Shown here piece after piece: positions 32,573 through 42,868 of a stretch of 64,000 bases of DNA (the stretch's first letter is position 1; each line of letters opens with the position of its first letter). Origin of the DNA: Eretmocerus hayati (lineage: Eukaryota > Arthropoda > Insecta > Hymenoptera > Aphelinidae). The translations under genes and the position numbers were made by a program. The notes under the pieces were generated by a model. It was not told where the DNA came from. It saw only the letters and a list, made by a program, of their open reading frames with translations, and searched no databases. The stretch lies in contig CM056741.1 in assembly GCA_029851415.1 (NCBI GenBank), positions 82,722,282 through 82,786,281 of the forward strand, read 5' to 3'.

Positions 32573-32685
32573 TTCCACTAATTAGAGGTTCATTCATATG
32601 ATTATACTTCTGCTGGTTGCAGAAAGTTGTCCGTTATTAAGGGGTGTCCGTTGATCGAAGGTATCCGTTGAGGGAGATCCCACTG
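32573..32685. repeat. Short repeats resembling a pogo-type element end
   Basis: GTTGTCCGTTATTAAGG, GTGTCCGTTGATCGAAGG and GTATCCGTTGAGGG follow one another and end with GATCCCACTGTA. Read on the minus strand this begins CAGTGGGATCTCC followed by AACGGA repeats, a pattern common at ends of pogo/Tigger-type MITEs. No partner end was found. Confidence 0.35.
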
Positions 32686-32980
32686 TATACCAGGATATCT
32701 CCAAAGTTGAGGAGAATTCGGTTCAAGCGTTAATGAATACCTGTGTGAAATTTCGGAATGATTGACCGTTTTGTTTCGGAGTGGTAGCTATAAAAAATTC
32801 GTCATTTTTAACATTGCGTTCATACGGGAGTCGACGATCCCATGTGAGCGCAATGTTAAAAGTGATGAATTTCGATGACTACCACTCTGAAACAAAACGG
32901 TCAATCGTTTTGAAATTTTGCACAGGTGTTCATTAACACTTGAAATAAATTCTCATTAACTTGAGTGACATTCTGGTATA
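32686..32980. mobile_element. Compact foldback MITE
   Basis: Arms of about 140 bp starting TATACCAG are separated by only about 20 bases (near 32823-32845). Both share TGACCGTTTTGTTTC and its complement. It would form a long hairpin. Confidence 0.75.
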
Positions 32981-33005
32981 TTTTGCATTTTAGTGTACAA
33001 CTACC

Positions 33006-33496
33006 TTAAGGTGGTTAGAGGGCAAAATCTTCCTCAAGATCCTTCGGATCCGTCCCCAGATACCGGACTGGTTCAGCTTACGCGGACTACGCATAGCCCA
33101 CGCAGGCCATACCAGGCGGGACACGGGTTTGGGTGGGGCCCACCGAGAAGGAGGCCCGTCCGTGTAATATCCCTCTCCCTTTGATGTCCGATACCTAGGG
33201 CATCGGGCAATCAAGAAGGAGATCCACCTGCATCTACCATCTCAGCCCGGAACCGCGTGAGCATTACTTCAGGATGAGCGGCATGTCTCGCGCTCGATTG
33301 CGAGCGTTCCTCTCCTCCAGCTTCTCTCTTCGGCCACTTGTCGGCATCTTCTATCTTCATTCTTCATTGTTCCCTCTCTTTCTTCTTTCTTCCCTCTCTT
33401 TCTTCTTTCTTCCCTCTTCTTTCTTCTTTCTCCCCTCTTCAGGACATCAAATTCCTCCTGGAATCTTTTGAGCCTCTTCTGTTTTCATTGGCAGAC
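33006..33496 (-). other. 3' untranslated region of R1-clade copy A
   Basis: It starts on the plus strand with GGTGGTTAGAGGGCAAAATC and contains a TTCTTTCTTC pyrimidine-rich block. Copies B and C have the same layout. Confidence 0.8.
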
Positions 33497-36125
33497 TCAC
33501 TGTAATTCGCCGGCATCGAGGCGCCTCACTTCCCTCTCTTTCTCCTCCTTACGGGTCATCACCAGCCTGATGTATCCGGTGACTCTATCCCATGTCTCCT
33601 GGTTGGGGAGCAAGTACGGGACGAGATTCTCAGGTGTTAGTTGAGCACCCAGCCATCTATCCAGCTCGGCGCGCTCTCTCCGGGTGTCGCTGCACTTGAA
33701 CAGGGCATGTTCGGCGTCATCCCAGTCGTCCCCGCATGACTGACATGCTGGGGTCGTCCTCTTCTTGAACCTGGTTAGATAGGAGCCGAAGCAACCATGA
33801 TCGCTCAGTGCCTGAGTCGTCCAGTAGTCCATCTCTCCGTGGGAACGTTCCGCCCACTTGGCTATGTCACGGATCGACCGGTGGGTCCATCTGCCATTCG
33901 CGAATGGCGAGTCCCACTCAGTTTGCCACTGTTCGAGGGTAGTTTCCTTCTCGTTGTCGCGGATGATCTCCTTCATGGTCGGAGTGAGTACTCGTTCGGC
34001 TCCGATCACTTTCTGGCGGTCCCAGATCTTCACTCGCTCCGCGACGAGCGAGTGGATGGGCAGAGTACTCGCCAATACGTGAGCCGCATCTCCTGACATG
34101 GTGCGGTAGGCACGGATACTCCTCAGGGCCGCTCTTCGATGGACAGGCCCCATTCTCTTCTCGATGATGGCCTTCTCTACTCTCTTTCCCCATACGGGTG
34201 CACCGTACAGCATGATGGAGGTGGTGACGGTGTTGAGAAGTGAGCGCCTCTTTTCCTTGGGTCCTCCGATATTCGACATGAGCCGCTGGAGCGCCGCACC
34301 GACCCTGCTCGCCTTCTGGGCGGCTTTCAGGATGTGCTTTTTGAACGACCACTTGTCGTCGAGCCATACACCGAGGTATTTCGGCTCTATTTTCCGTGGA
34401 ATCTCTTGCCCGTTGATATAAAACCGGGGTAAGTCGAACTTCCTACGCCTTGTGACCACGATTGCTTCGCACTTCTTGACAGCGAGCTTCAGAAGCCTGC
34501 TAATCATCTACTCGTAGACTCGGGCCAGCGCTTCGTTCGCGCGTCTACCCAAGAGTTCCTCGTTGTCAGCCCATACTATGAGTCCCGCATCGTCCGCAAA
34601 AGCCACTATTATCACTCCTTCTGGCAGTTCGATAGACAGTAAGCTGTCGTACTGGGTGTTCCAGTTGAACAGCCCGGAAACCGATCCCTGTCCGATTCCG
34701 GCGAACAGTACCCGAATCTCTTGTCCCTCGTCGGTGTCGTACACGAGGGTCCTGTTCCGCAGGTAGTCACTCGTGACGGCTAGTAGATAGGGGGCACTTT
34801 ACCTGCTTGAGATTGATAAACTCGCTCCCAGCTCGCGCAGTTGAATGCGTTCTTTATGTCCAACGCAATGATGGCACAGAATCTTCCTCTTCCTTGGTAT
34901 GGGTTCCCTACCGATGCTCGAACCCGTTCTTGGACCGCCTCGATCGCGTGAACAATGCTCCGTCCCTCCCGGCACCCGAACTGCATTGGTGATAGCCCAC
35001 CGCCTTCTTCGTAGGCTTTCTCCACCCTGTTGAGCACCATCCTCTCGTACATTTTCCCGATATTGTCGAGCATGCTGAGAGGGCGTTGACCTCCTTGACC
35101 CTTAGGTATCAGGACCAGCTTCTGGCGTTTTCACTTGTCCGGGAACATTCCCGCGCTCAGACAGATGTTGAAGAGGTCGAGGAGTAAATCTGGCTTGTAT
35201 TTGAAGACCAGTTTCAGAGCCTCGTTTGGAATGCCGTCCAGGCCAGGGGCCTTGCCGTTTGGCAGCCTCTTTGCCGCTATGAGTAGCTCTTGCATAGTGA
35301 AGAGCGGGATGGGGTCTTCGCTCTCCGTAGGGAATGTAACTCTGGGTTCTCCTGCTGGGAAGAGGTCTTCCACGATGTTGCGCAATGTTGCTGCATCAGT
35401 CGGTGCTGGGTTGCCCCTCCGGGGTCGGACCTTTGACATGACCACGCGATATGGCGTGCCCCAGGGGTCTTCGTTAACCATGTCGCACAGTTCACCCCAG
35501 CACTTCTCTTTGCTCCTCCGGATGGCTAGAACGAGATCCTTCTTTGCTTCTTTGTACGCTCTGTCATCTTCCGCCAGCGATGGTCGTTGCAGCTTCCTTG
35601 ATCGCCATGCGGTCCTCCTTTTCTTGTTGCTCGTTCTTCGTAGAGCCTTGATCTCATCGGTGATCCAGTACTCTGGTTTCCCCCAGAAACATGGTGTTGT
35701 CCTGCGAGGCATCGACGCGTCGCAAGCTCTCGTGATGGCGGATGTTACCATCGCCACAGCCTCGTCCGAGGCGGAGTTCATCGGGAGATCTTCGACTGTT
35801 ACTATCGATTCCCGGAATTTTCCCTCGTCCAGCTTCCGTACCTGCCACCCCGTTGGTCGCGGTCTGCGTGACGTCTGTCTTTGTCCGTCAGTCCTAAGCC
35901 AAAACCGAATGTGTCGATGGTGACTCAGAGTTTCCGTGTCCAGCACTTCCCACGATGTCATACGTCCCATGAGCGACGAGCTCATGAACGTCAGGTCGAG
36001 GACCGAAGACGAACCTCCCTCTCTGGACCGAGTGTCGTGTCGGTAGTAGGTGATAACCCCCGTCTCGTTCGCGAGCACTAATCCCAATGCCTCCATGGCA
36101 TCAGCGAGTATTACCCCCCGTCTAT
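33497..36125 (-). pseudogene. ORF2 of R1-clade copy A: endonuclease end, RT, C-terminal motif
   Basis: Segments 35131-36096, 34780-35130, 34508-34779 and 33497-34507 make up the gene. The first carries the endonuclease tail (SSSVLDLTFMS) and the start of RT with LPNGKAPGLDGIPNEAL. A TGA replaces a tryptophan codon at 35128-35130, a frameshift lies near 34790, and a TAG replaces a tryptophan codon at 34505-34507. The RT core has ALDIKNAFNCASW and VAFADDAGLIVWAD. The C-terminus has CQSCGDDWDDAEHALFKC. The protein nicks the target DNA and primes reverse transcription there. Confidence 0.88.
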
Positions 36126-36540
36126 CACGCGGCCCCCCGCTCCAAGTCGGTTCCTTGGAGTTGAAAACCCCCGCGATTATAACTGCCCCCCCCCCCCCAT
36201 TGCCTCACATCCTCTTCTAGGTCGTGGAGCTCGTCTTCAAATTCGTGCGTCTTGAGCGACGACGAATAGTAGCAGCTGTATACAGCTGTGCCCCCTATGG
36301 TCTTTCGAGCATAACCGCGGCCACTAACAGCTGGTCCAGTCTCGCGGATCGCGGGATTCGTGATCTGAAATACAGCGGTCCCCCAGTGATCGAATGTGGA
36401 ACGGGAAAGTTCGCGCTTCCGAGGCGGTTCGGAGATGATCAGAACATCGATACCCCCTTCTTTGGTGGCAGTATGTAGGAGGTCACAAGCGTCCCCGCTT
36501 CTCCTGAGGTTGGCTTGGATGAAGTTAGCCATTTCTCCCC
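36126..36540 (-). pseudogene. Endonuclease N-terminus of ORF2, R1-clade copy A
   Basis: Begins MANFIQANLRRSGDACDLL and includes IDVLIISEPPRK, the usual early endonuclease block. A C-run on the plus strand at about 36186-36198 shifts the reading frame before the AGDFNS-type block. It is fused in frame to ORF1 in this copy because the G-run at the ORF1/ORF2 junction is one base shorter than in copy B. Confidence 0.82.
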
Positions 36541-37244
36541 CCCCCCTGCGTCTATATTTCGCCCTCGCGTTTTGGTAGGCTGTGCAGTTGCTGGAGCCCG
36601 ACCTGTGGTCAGATCTGGTCCCGATAGCCACGCAGCTGAGGCATTTTGGTTTCTCTTTACAGGTAGCGGCGAGGTGTCCTGGTTCACCGCACTGGAAGCA
36701 GAGTTTCGGTTGACGTTCCTCTGCCTTCTCTTTTCTGCAGCCTGAGGCCTTGTGGCCATACTCTAGGCAGTTATAGCAACGTGGGATGCCACCCTTCCCG
36801 CGGATTCTCACTCTGCTCCATCCGACCTTGGGTTCTTTCCAGTCCAGGAGGCGGTGAGCGAGCATCGCTGGGATGGACACAACCGCTGTTTGGGTGCCCC
36901 GGGAACCGCTTCGCAGGCTCTTGACTATTACGGCTCCATCCTCGTTTTCTGGTAGGGCCTTCGCGAGGTCCTGCTGCACTTTAGTTTTGTCGACATCGTA
37001 GTCGACTCCGAGAACCTCGAGGGTCATGCTATTTGCGAGGCAGTGGACAGCCCCTTCTTGCCCGACGACTGGTGTCAGAGCCGCTTTGATGGCTGCGGCG
37101 TCGGCGCCCTTCCTCAGTTCAATGAGGATTTGTCCTTCCTGTGTCTTGCGGATGCCCGTGACTTTAGAGCCCACTTCTTCATTAAGGTCATCCGTCTTTA
37201 TCTTGCGCAGCATATCTGCGTAGCTTAACCCACCTTGGTTTCTC
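36526..37244 (-). pseudogene. ORF1 (Gag-like) of R1-clade copy A, 5' truncated
   Basis: Encodes the nucleic-acid-binding ORF1 protein, with zinc knuckles CYNCLEYGHKASGC, CFQCGEPGHLAATC and a third with C-x2-C-x8-H-x6-C. The N-terminal residues before GGLSYADML do not match copy B. ORF1 protein binds element RNA in the nucleoprotein particle. Confidence 0.85.
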
Positions 37245-37250
37245 CTACAC

Positions 37251-37254
<4 letters not shown>

Positions 37255-37317
<63 letters not shown>
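37255..37317. repeat. (CT)n microsatellite
   Basis: A pure CT dinucleotide run of about 63 bases lies at the truncated 5' edge of R1 copy A. Confidence 0.95.
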
Positions 37318-37320
<3 letters not shown>

Positions 37321-38148
37321 GCGAACCAGCTAGGGCAGCTGGAAATCAGCTAACGTGAACCGACTTTCACTGATTGAATCAGCTATGACAGAGAGTGATA
37401 TGCATTGATATACACCGTTCGGGGACGTTTATCTTTGTGCTCTGTACGTCTCGTGATGAATTTTCCGGCTCTGGTATACATAATAGTTTGTTTGGTGCAG
37501 TCCGATTGATTTGATTATCTAAGTCCCAAATCCCGAATGATGTCTCTGAAGCGGGCCACTTGATATTGAAGTGGGCTACTTGTTGTTAAAGCGAGCCACC
37601 TGTTGTTTAAGCGGGCCGAGTCAAGCGGGTATCTTTTACTATAGCCTCATTACAAAAAGACACAACGACCACAGCCTCACCTCTCAAGAAATAAAGATCA
37701 CTTGATCTCCTTTTTCTCATGTTGTCGTCATATTAGGCTCCTTCTCATTATATCTCCTTCGATCCGATACTGATCACGATACTGTTTACGGAACAACACG
37801 AACATCGTTCAGCTGAAAAATCAGCTATATCAGCTATTGTAATGTAGCTGAATTTTAGCTATATCAGCTGATTTTCAGCTACAATCACTGATTCATAGCT
37901 GATTGTGATCAGCTACATAGAACCTCTCGTGATATAGATTGAGTGAATATCAAACAAAAACGCCTTGTTTCGTCATGGTTTGCTCTGGGATCGTCCTTAA
38001 TTTGTTCATGTCGATATTAGAACCCGGATTTATGGAGTTTCCTCATCAAAATTTTTGATTTAAGCGTGATTATAGTGTTTGCTGATTCGATCAGCAGTTT
38101 GACGACCCATGGGAGTGATAGCTGATATTCCAGCTATATATTAGCTAA
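37318..38148. repeat. Spacer with short tandem repeats
   Basis: A 20-bp unit AAGCGGGCCACTTGATATTG with variants is repeated about 3.6 times at 37549-37620. From 37809 to about 37920 CAGCTATAT and CAGCTGATT words recur many times in both orientations. The rest is unannotated. Confidence 0.7.
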
Positions 38149-38463
38149 TTGATGCTGGGAGAGCTCATTTCGTATTTCTTATCGTATGAAGATATTCAAC
38201 TTTGGTCAAAAACAGCCGAATTACAAGACGAGGATGTCACCCAGAACTGTGCACGGATTGTACTGCAGCACGCCGAGGTTTGTAGAATGCCATCAGAATC
38301 GAATTTGAAACTGTTAGGATTCAGAAATGCGAAATGCGAGTCTGAACTGTTTAGCATAGGAGAATACATAGGAGGATCCCAACAGTCAAGGACCGCCAAA
38401 GCTTGCGACAGTAATAGCTCTGGAGCATCTCGGCATCTTTCGACCTACTCGACCTTGTTTTGA
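38149..38463 (+). other. Open frame of unknown function, possible exon
   Basis: A 104-codon frame contains four cysteines in its middle (NCARIVLQHAEVCR, AKCESEL). I do not recognise a family. A GTGAGT lies shortly downstream at 38493 in a different context. It may be chance. Confidence 0.2.
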
Positions 38464-39430
38464 AGCTCACTTCAGGAGCTGCCAGTTGAGAGAGGTGAGT
38501 AAGCGCCCATTTAGAAGCTTTCTATCAAGAAACAGTTAGGTGTGGACTTCCTTGTCTGGTCAATTAAGTGTAGCTTGATTGTCCAATCAATTCCTAACGT
38601 ACAAGACCCTAATTTGTAGTTTCTGAAGACTCATTCCATGTTATATCAGGCAGTAAATAACGCTCGAGTCTCAAGTCTCTTACGAAAAGGAATATATGTT
38701 CCTGACGACGAATTTATGAAACACGTATATTTGCGATTCACCCTATCATACTCTGAATCGAAGTTATCGAATTTTTCTCATTTGAGCCGCACAATGGGCA
38801 TTCCGTAAAATTAGGACCCTCTGATCGATATCGATGGAATTGTCCGTATGTAATGGCCTTTGTAGAGATGAGACTCGTCCAGGGGGTCCGAGTACGTTAT
38901 ATTGCAGCAGAGAATCTTAGCACAGAAACACAAACAGTGAGCAGGATCCACAAATAATGATTCTCGACGGAATCAGGAAAAGTTGAATAGCTCAAAATAA
39001 TCATCCTCAATTTTGATAGTAAATTTTTTGTAAACTCGTTGGAACATGAGAAACAAAATATACTTGGTCCGGTTTGCGCGACATGGCGCAGAGTGGCGCT
39101 AGAGATTATTATCTGGATCTTATCGCTGAAACTTGTTTTGTGAGATTGTGGATGTAATACTATGATGCGTCGATGCTAAAAAATAGAAGTTTGACTCACC
39201 TACGATATCAGATTTGCGTTATAATACAACTGAAGTAGGACTCGTGTGACGATAGCTCGATGCATACCGCGAGTAATGCTTCTCGCAATCACATTTTGCC
39301 GAACTTTGCACTTCCCACGATGCAACACGCGACGAGCCAACCCTGCCTAAAAGAACCAAGTCGTCTCGTACAACTCGGCTCGATCTAGTTTCCTCGAAAT
39401 TTGTGTCCAGATCGCAACGGACAAAGCCAG
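38464..39430. other. Unannotated sequence
   Basis: No gene or element was recognised. AT-rich, no long frames. Confidence 0.45.
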
Positions 39431-39734
39431 TTATATGGACAAAAGGTTTATTAATAAGGATGGACCAAAAAAAAAAACAAAAAAAAACACCGGGGTGAGA
39501 AGGCCCGGCCGAGACCCGGGCGCAAACTCATGAACGATTGAATCGCTCGATCCGAAGTCCGACACCTTGCTTCGGGGCCAGCGAGGAAGGTTAGAATTTG
39601 GGCCGTAACAAGCGTACTTGGAGTGTGAGTCGCTATAGCTATACTTGAAGTGTACCGGTTCGCTATGGCTATAATGTATGATTATATATAATGTATAGTA
39701 AGCGTTTCGTCGTTGCTCATATATATATAATACT
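39431..39734. other. A-run and GC-richer segment of unknown type
   Basis: A-runs at 39468-39488 are followed by a GC-rich stretch and then repeats GCTATAGCTATACTTGAAGTG and CGCTATGGCTATAATG. Read on the minus strand, GATCGAGCGATTCAATC faintly resembles a polymerase III B box, so a SINE is conceivable but not supported. Confidence 0.3.
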
Positions 39735-39870
39735 AGGGGGGGGGGGCAAGCCCCCCTGCTCGCTCCGCTCGCCAACCCCCGCTACTCGTGATTATTGATT
39801 TAAAGGAGTGAAGAATCAATAATCCATCCATAGCAACTTAAGAAGTAATGAAAGTCTAGTCAGTTTCATT

Positions 39871-41048
39871 GATGGTCCTGGAGATTGTGGAAAAACTTCC
39901 TTGTAAAGGTCTCTCATTTAATATTTTTCATCCCAAAAGAAGAAGATTCTGTCAATGGCGTGGACGAGTATTGAGTCGATTTTTTTCACCACAAGGTATG
40001 ACAAGTCATAGATACTTCAGAATACCCCTGGATCTAGAAAGTATTGAGAGTATTTTTCTGAAATCTGATGCCGATGAGAAGAAATTGAGGGAAGCAGGTG
40101 TTATCATCTCGGGTGAAGCATCAATGATTTCCAAAGAAGCGTTGGAGGAGGTGGATAGAACACTCCGTGACGCTTTTTACAATGACTCACCCTTTGGTCG
40201 AATATTGGTGATTTCAGGCGGGGATTTCAGACAAATCCTGCCAGTTTTGACCAATGGGAATAGACATTCTATTGTCCAGGAAACTATCACATCGTCAGCC
40301 TTATGGCAATTGTTTGATGTAATGAAGCTGACTAAAAATTTGAGATCTAAGGACCTGATTTTTCCAACATCCTTCTGGTAGAGGTGAGGGTAGAATTGAT
40401 GAAGTGAAAGTGAGCCCTGAGCGGAAAAGTAATGATGTACGTAGAACCCATATCCAAAGACATCAATGAAGATATTGCTACGAATAGAGTTGTTCTGTCA
40501 TCTCATGAAGAAAATATCATAAAATTGAATAAGAAATTCTTGGAAATGTTCGATGGTCCGACTTCATCTTACTAAGCGTTGATCATGCGACTCACAAAGG
40601 TGTAGATCGAACCGAGGAGCACACTCATCTGAAATATCCAACCGAGTTTCTGATTAGAATTAGAGACGGTTTAACTCCACATGGACTTGATTTGAACGTA
40701 AATGCTATTGTGATGTTGATTTGGAATCTGATGACTCGGAATCTGAGAGTGGCGAAGAGCTTATGTAATGGGGTTCGATTAAAGATTAGGTAATTGTACA
40801 CGCATGATATTGAAGCGGGAGTGAGAAGTGGGGAGAATATGGGGACAATAGTTTTCGTGCCCAAGCTAACACTAACCGAGGGTGAGTCTTCCCTGCCGTT
40901 TGTAGTTCACAGGAAACAGCTCCCTGTGGTCTCGGTATTGGCAATGACAATTAATAAGTCTCCACGTGAAAGTTTAGATAAGGTTGATATTTATATAAAA
41001 CGGCCGATTCTCTCCAATGGACAGCTTTACGTTGCTCTTCCTCAGTAA
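39871..41048 (+). pseudogene. PIF1-like helicase relic (Helitron type)
   Basis: Pieces in several frames follow the order of a Helitron helicase. DGPGDCGKTSL at 39871 is a degraded Walker A. EASMISKEALEEVDRTLRD and ISGGDFRQILPVLTNGNRHS (near 40110-40260) are the Walker B and following motif. YPTEFL, DLNVNAIVML and LCNGVRLKI (40637-40790) and AMTINKSPRESLDKVDIYI with LSNGQLYVAL (40950-41045) are the C-terminal helicase motifs. Frames are broken by at least three shifts and stops. The enzyme would unwind DNA during rolling-circle transposition. Confidence 0.8.
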
Positions 41049-41699
41049 GGAGATCAGAAGAATTCGTTTATTGAAAATAAATTCGATGGTTTAGATGAGA
41101 TCGGAAAAGGTTGTTTGGGACGGGGTATCTGATGTTTGATATTTTCGTCATATATGATTGGAAATTCAAGTATATTGTTCTCAAATTCCGTTAAGATGGA
41201 GTGAAATCTGGAGTTGGGGACAACGATACAAGTATATGAACTGAGGGAGCAGGTAATCTTGTGGTGTTTGAACGAACAGTTCGAGAGAGAAGGTTGGAGA
41301 AGAATACGGCAAGTGCTCAAAATAATCAGATCGATCTACAGGAATTGAGTGTTTGGATGAAATAATAGCATTGCATGAAACAGAGAGTATTTATTTTGAG
41401 AGTTCACAGCGAATGTGAAAAATTCCTGGACTCAATTATTCGAAGGATAGAGTCCAAATTGGAGATGAAACAACGTGAGTGATTCAGTTAATTGATATGT
41501 ATATCTATGATTAGAGATGTTAATGACATTGATATTACAGAACTATAGTTGCGTATGTTGACAAAGTATTTCGCGAATCTGAGATCCAGAAAAAGGGCGA
41601 TGGGAGTGAATTAGTGAGGTACGTACAGAATGGTTAACTTTGAACGGAATTGAGAATAATATTAGCAAATTAATCATCATATCAAATTGAGTATACGTG

Positions 41700-41825
41700 T
41701 ATAAGTGATGATGTATGGAGAACCATATTCAAAGACACGACTGGAGATATTTCTATGAATGGAGTTGTTCTGTCATCTCATAACGATAATATCATCGAAT
41801 TGAACAAGAGAATCGCGAATATGGC
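41700..41825 (+). repeat. Duplicated helicase segment
   Basis: This repeats 40428-40550 with substitutions; both contain GTTGTTCTGTCATCTCAT and AATATCAT. It suggests a second, older copy of the same helicase or an internal duplication. Confidence 0.7.
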
Positions 41826-42541
41826 GTTAGAATATACAACAAAATGAAATTTAAAGATATACCTTCGAAAAAAGGAACAATAAGTGAGTTGAATTGGTGA
41901 TGTTTCGACTATATGACACGATTTTCACACAAATCTTGTCGATTCTCCAGAGATAGAGGTTTATCTGAAGGATCAATGCGTTCGAAGGAATGGAAAGAAT
42001 AAAAGTAGAATACTGGGTGTACACAAATATACGTCACAAACTTGATGTTATTGTTGTGAAAGATGGAAACGGTCAAATTGAATCGTACGATCATGGAGTG
42101 GAGTTAGAAGTTTGCGGTGACTTACAAGAGAAGAGTTAATTTCCTGATCAATCAGATAAGAGTGGAAAGAATCGTTTCGAAATTGATTTCATTGAGTGGT
42201 CTTTACAGGTTCAACGTACATGTGACAGTGGAGGCTGTAGATGAATTGAAATTGTTAGTTGGTGAAAAGATGGGAATTGAGAACTCGATTCTGGAAAATG
42301 AAGTTCATGTTGTGGAAGAGTGTTCCGTCACACAAAGATTTTGGTTATTGATTCTTGATTCTCGGATATACTGTAAAATTTTTCTAATTCACATTTTTTT
42401 GGAAGAAATATACATCTTCTTTGTAACCCAAGCTCACTTTAAATGTTGTAATAATTGAATAATGAGACGGAAAATAATGATGATGAGAACGAGATCATTT
42501 CTAGAAGGCTGCAGAGGGAAATTGAGAAGACTAAGGGACCT
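41826..42541. other. Unrecognised segment in the Helitron-type region
   Basis: A 113-codon frame at 42117-42458 has no recognised domain. It may be the remains of an accessory Helitron gene, which I cannot support further. Confidence 0.3.
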
Positions 42542-42835
42542 GCAGGGGCTCTGAAAAATTGACGGGCCCTCAGGGGCCCTCACAGGCCCTCAGGGGATCT
42601 CAGGGGAATCTCTCAGCCCCTAAGGTAAATATGGAACGTAATTTAGGTTATTTGGTCAGAGGCACTCGGGGCCCTCAGGGGCCCTCGGGGGCCCTCAAGG
42701 GACCTCGAAGGACCTCAGAGGCCCTCAGGGGCCCTCCTGGGCATTCAAGGCAGTCAAGGGAATTCAGGGGAGTTCAAGGGAATTCAGAGGAATTCAGGGG
42801 AATTCAGTGGAATCTCATTCTTACTACTATATATT
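42542..42835. repeat. GGGCCCTCA-type minisatellite
   Basis: Tandem variants of AGGGGCCCTC fill 42565-42750, changing to GGGGAATTCA-type units up to 42812. The frame through it looks collagen-like (GPQGPS) only because the unit encodes glycine and proline; spacing is irregular and there are no splice sites. Confidence 0.8.
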
Positions 42836-42851
42836 AGGGGGAGATATGAGC

Positions 42852-42868
42852 AATATATATATATATAT
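42852..42868. repeat. (TA)n microsatellite
   Basis: Short pure TA run next to the right limit of the Helitron-type region. Confidence 0.9.

Larger units (their letters stand above)
33006..37244 (-). mobile_element. R1-clade non-LTR retrotransposon, copy A
   Basis: ORF1 with three zinc knuckles, an AP-type endonuclease and an RT with a C-terminal cysteine-histidine motif are read on the minus strand, followed by a 490-bp 3' region. The RT signature and C-x2-C-x8-H-x4-C end are those of the R1 clade. The copy is cut at its 5' end inside ORF1, where homology to copy B stops about 37244. It abuts a long (CT)n run. Damage includes frameshifts in G-runs, two TGA/TAG stops in RT and one frameshift. 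It is a near-identical direct copy of 59727-63957. Confidence 0.9.
39735..42860 (+). mobile_element. Decayed Helitron-type element (boundaries uncertain)
   Basis: The left limit is a G-run/C-run hairpin followed by CTGCTCGCTCCGCTCGCC (39735-39780), and the phrase TATATTAGGGGG near 42828-42838 resembles the left TAATACTAGGGGG. Between them lie several pieces of a PIF1-like helicase. No Rep nuclease domain was found. The boundaries are inference. Confidence 0.5.

Noticed and set aside
33797..35923. Several plus-strand frames of up to 262 codons
   Set aside because: They are antisense to the R1-clade ORF2, and equal shadows occur opposite copy B.
37549..37620. CRISPR-like array
   Set aside because: Contiguous 20-bp tandem units with no spacers, in a eukaryotic genome.
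39431..39734. tRNA-derived SINE
   Set aside because: Only a faint B-box-like word; no A box at the proper distance and no second copy in the window.
39869..40381. Host PIF1 helicase gene
   Set aside because: Motif wording (LCNGVRL, AMTINKS, LSNGQLYVAL) and heavy decay fit a Helitron helicase better than a host gene; no introns or intact frame.
42559..42837. Collagen-like open frame (GPQGPS pattern)
   Set aside because: It results from a GGGCCCTCA-type minisatellite; Gly-X-Y spacing is irregular and no splice sites flank it.
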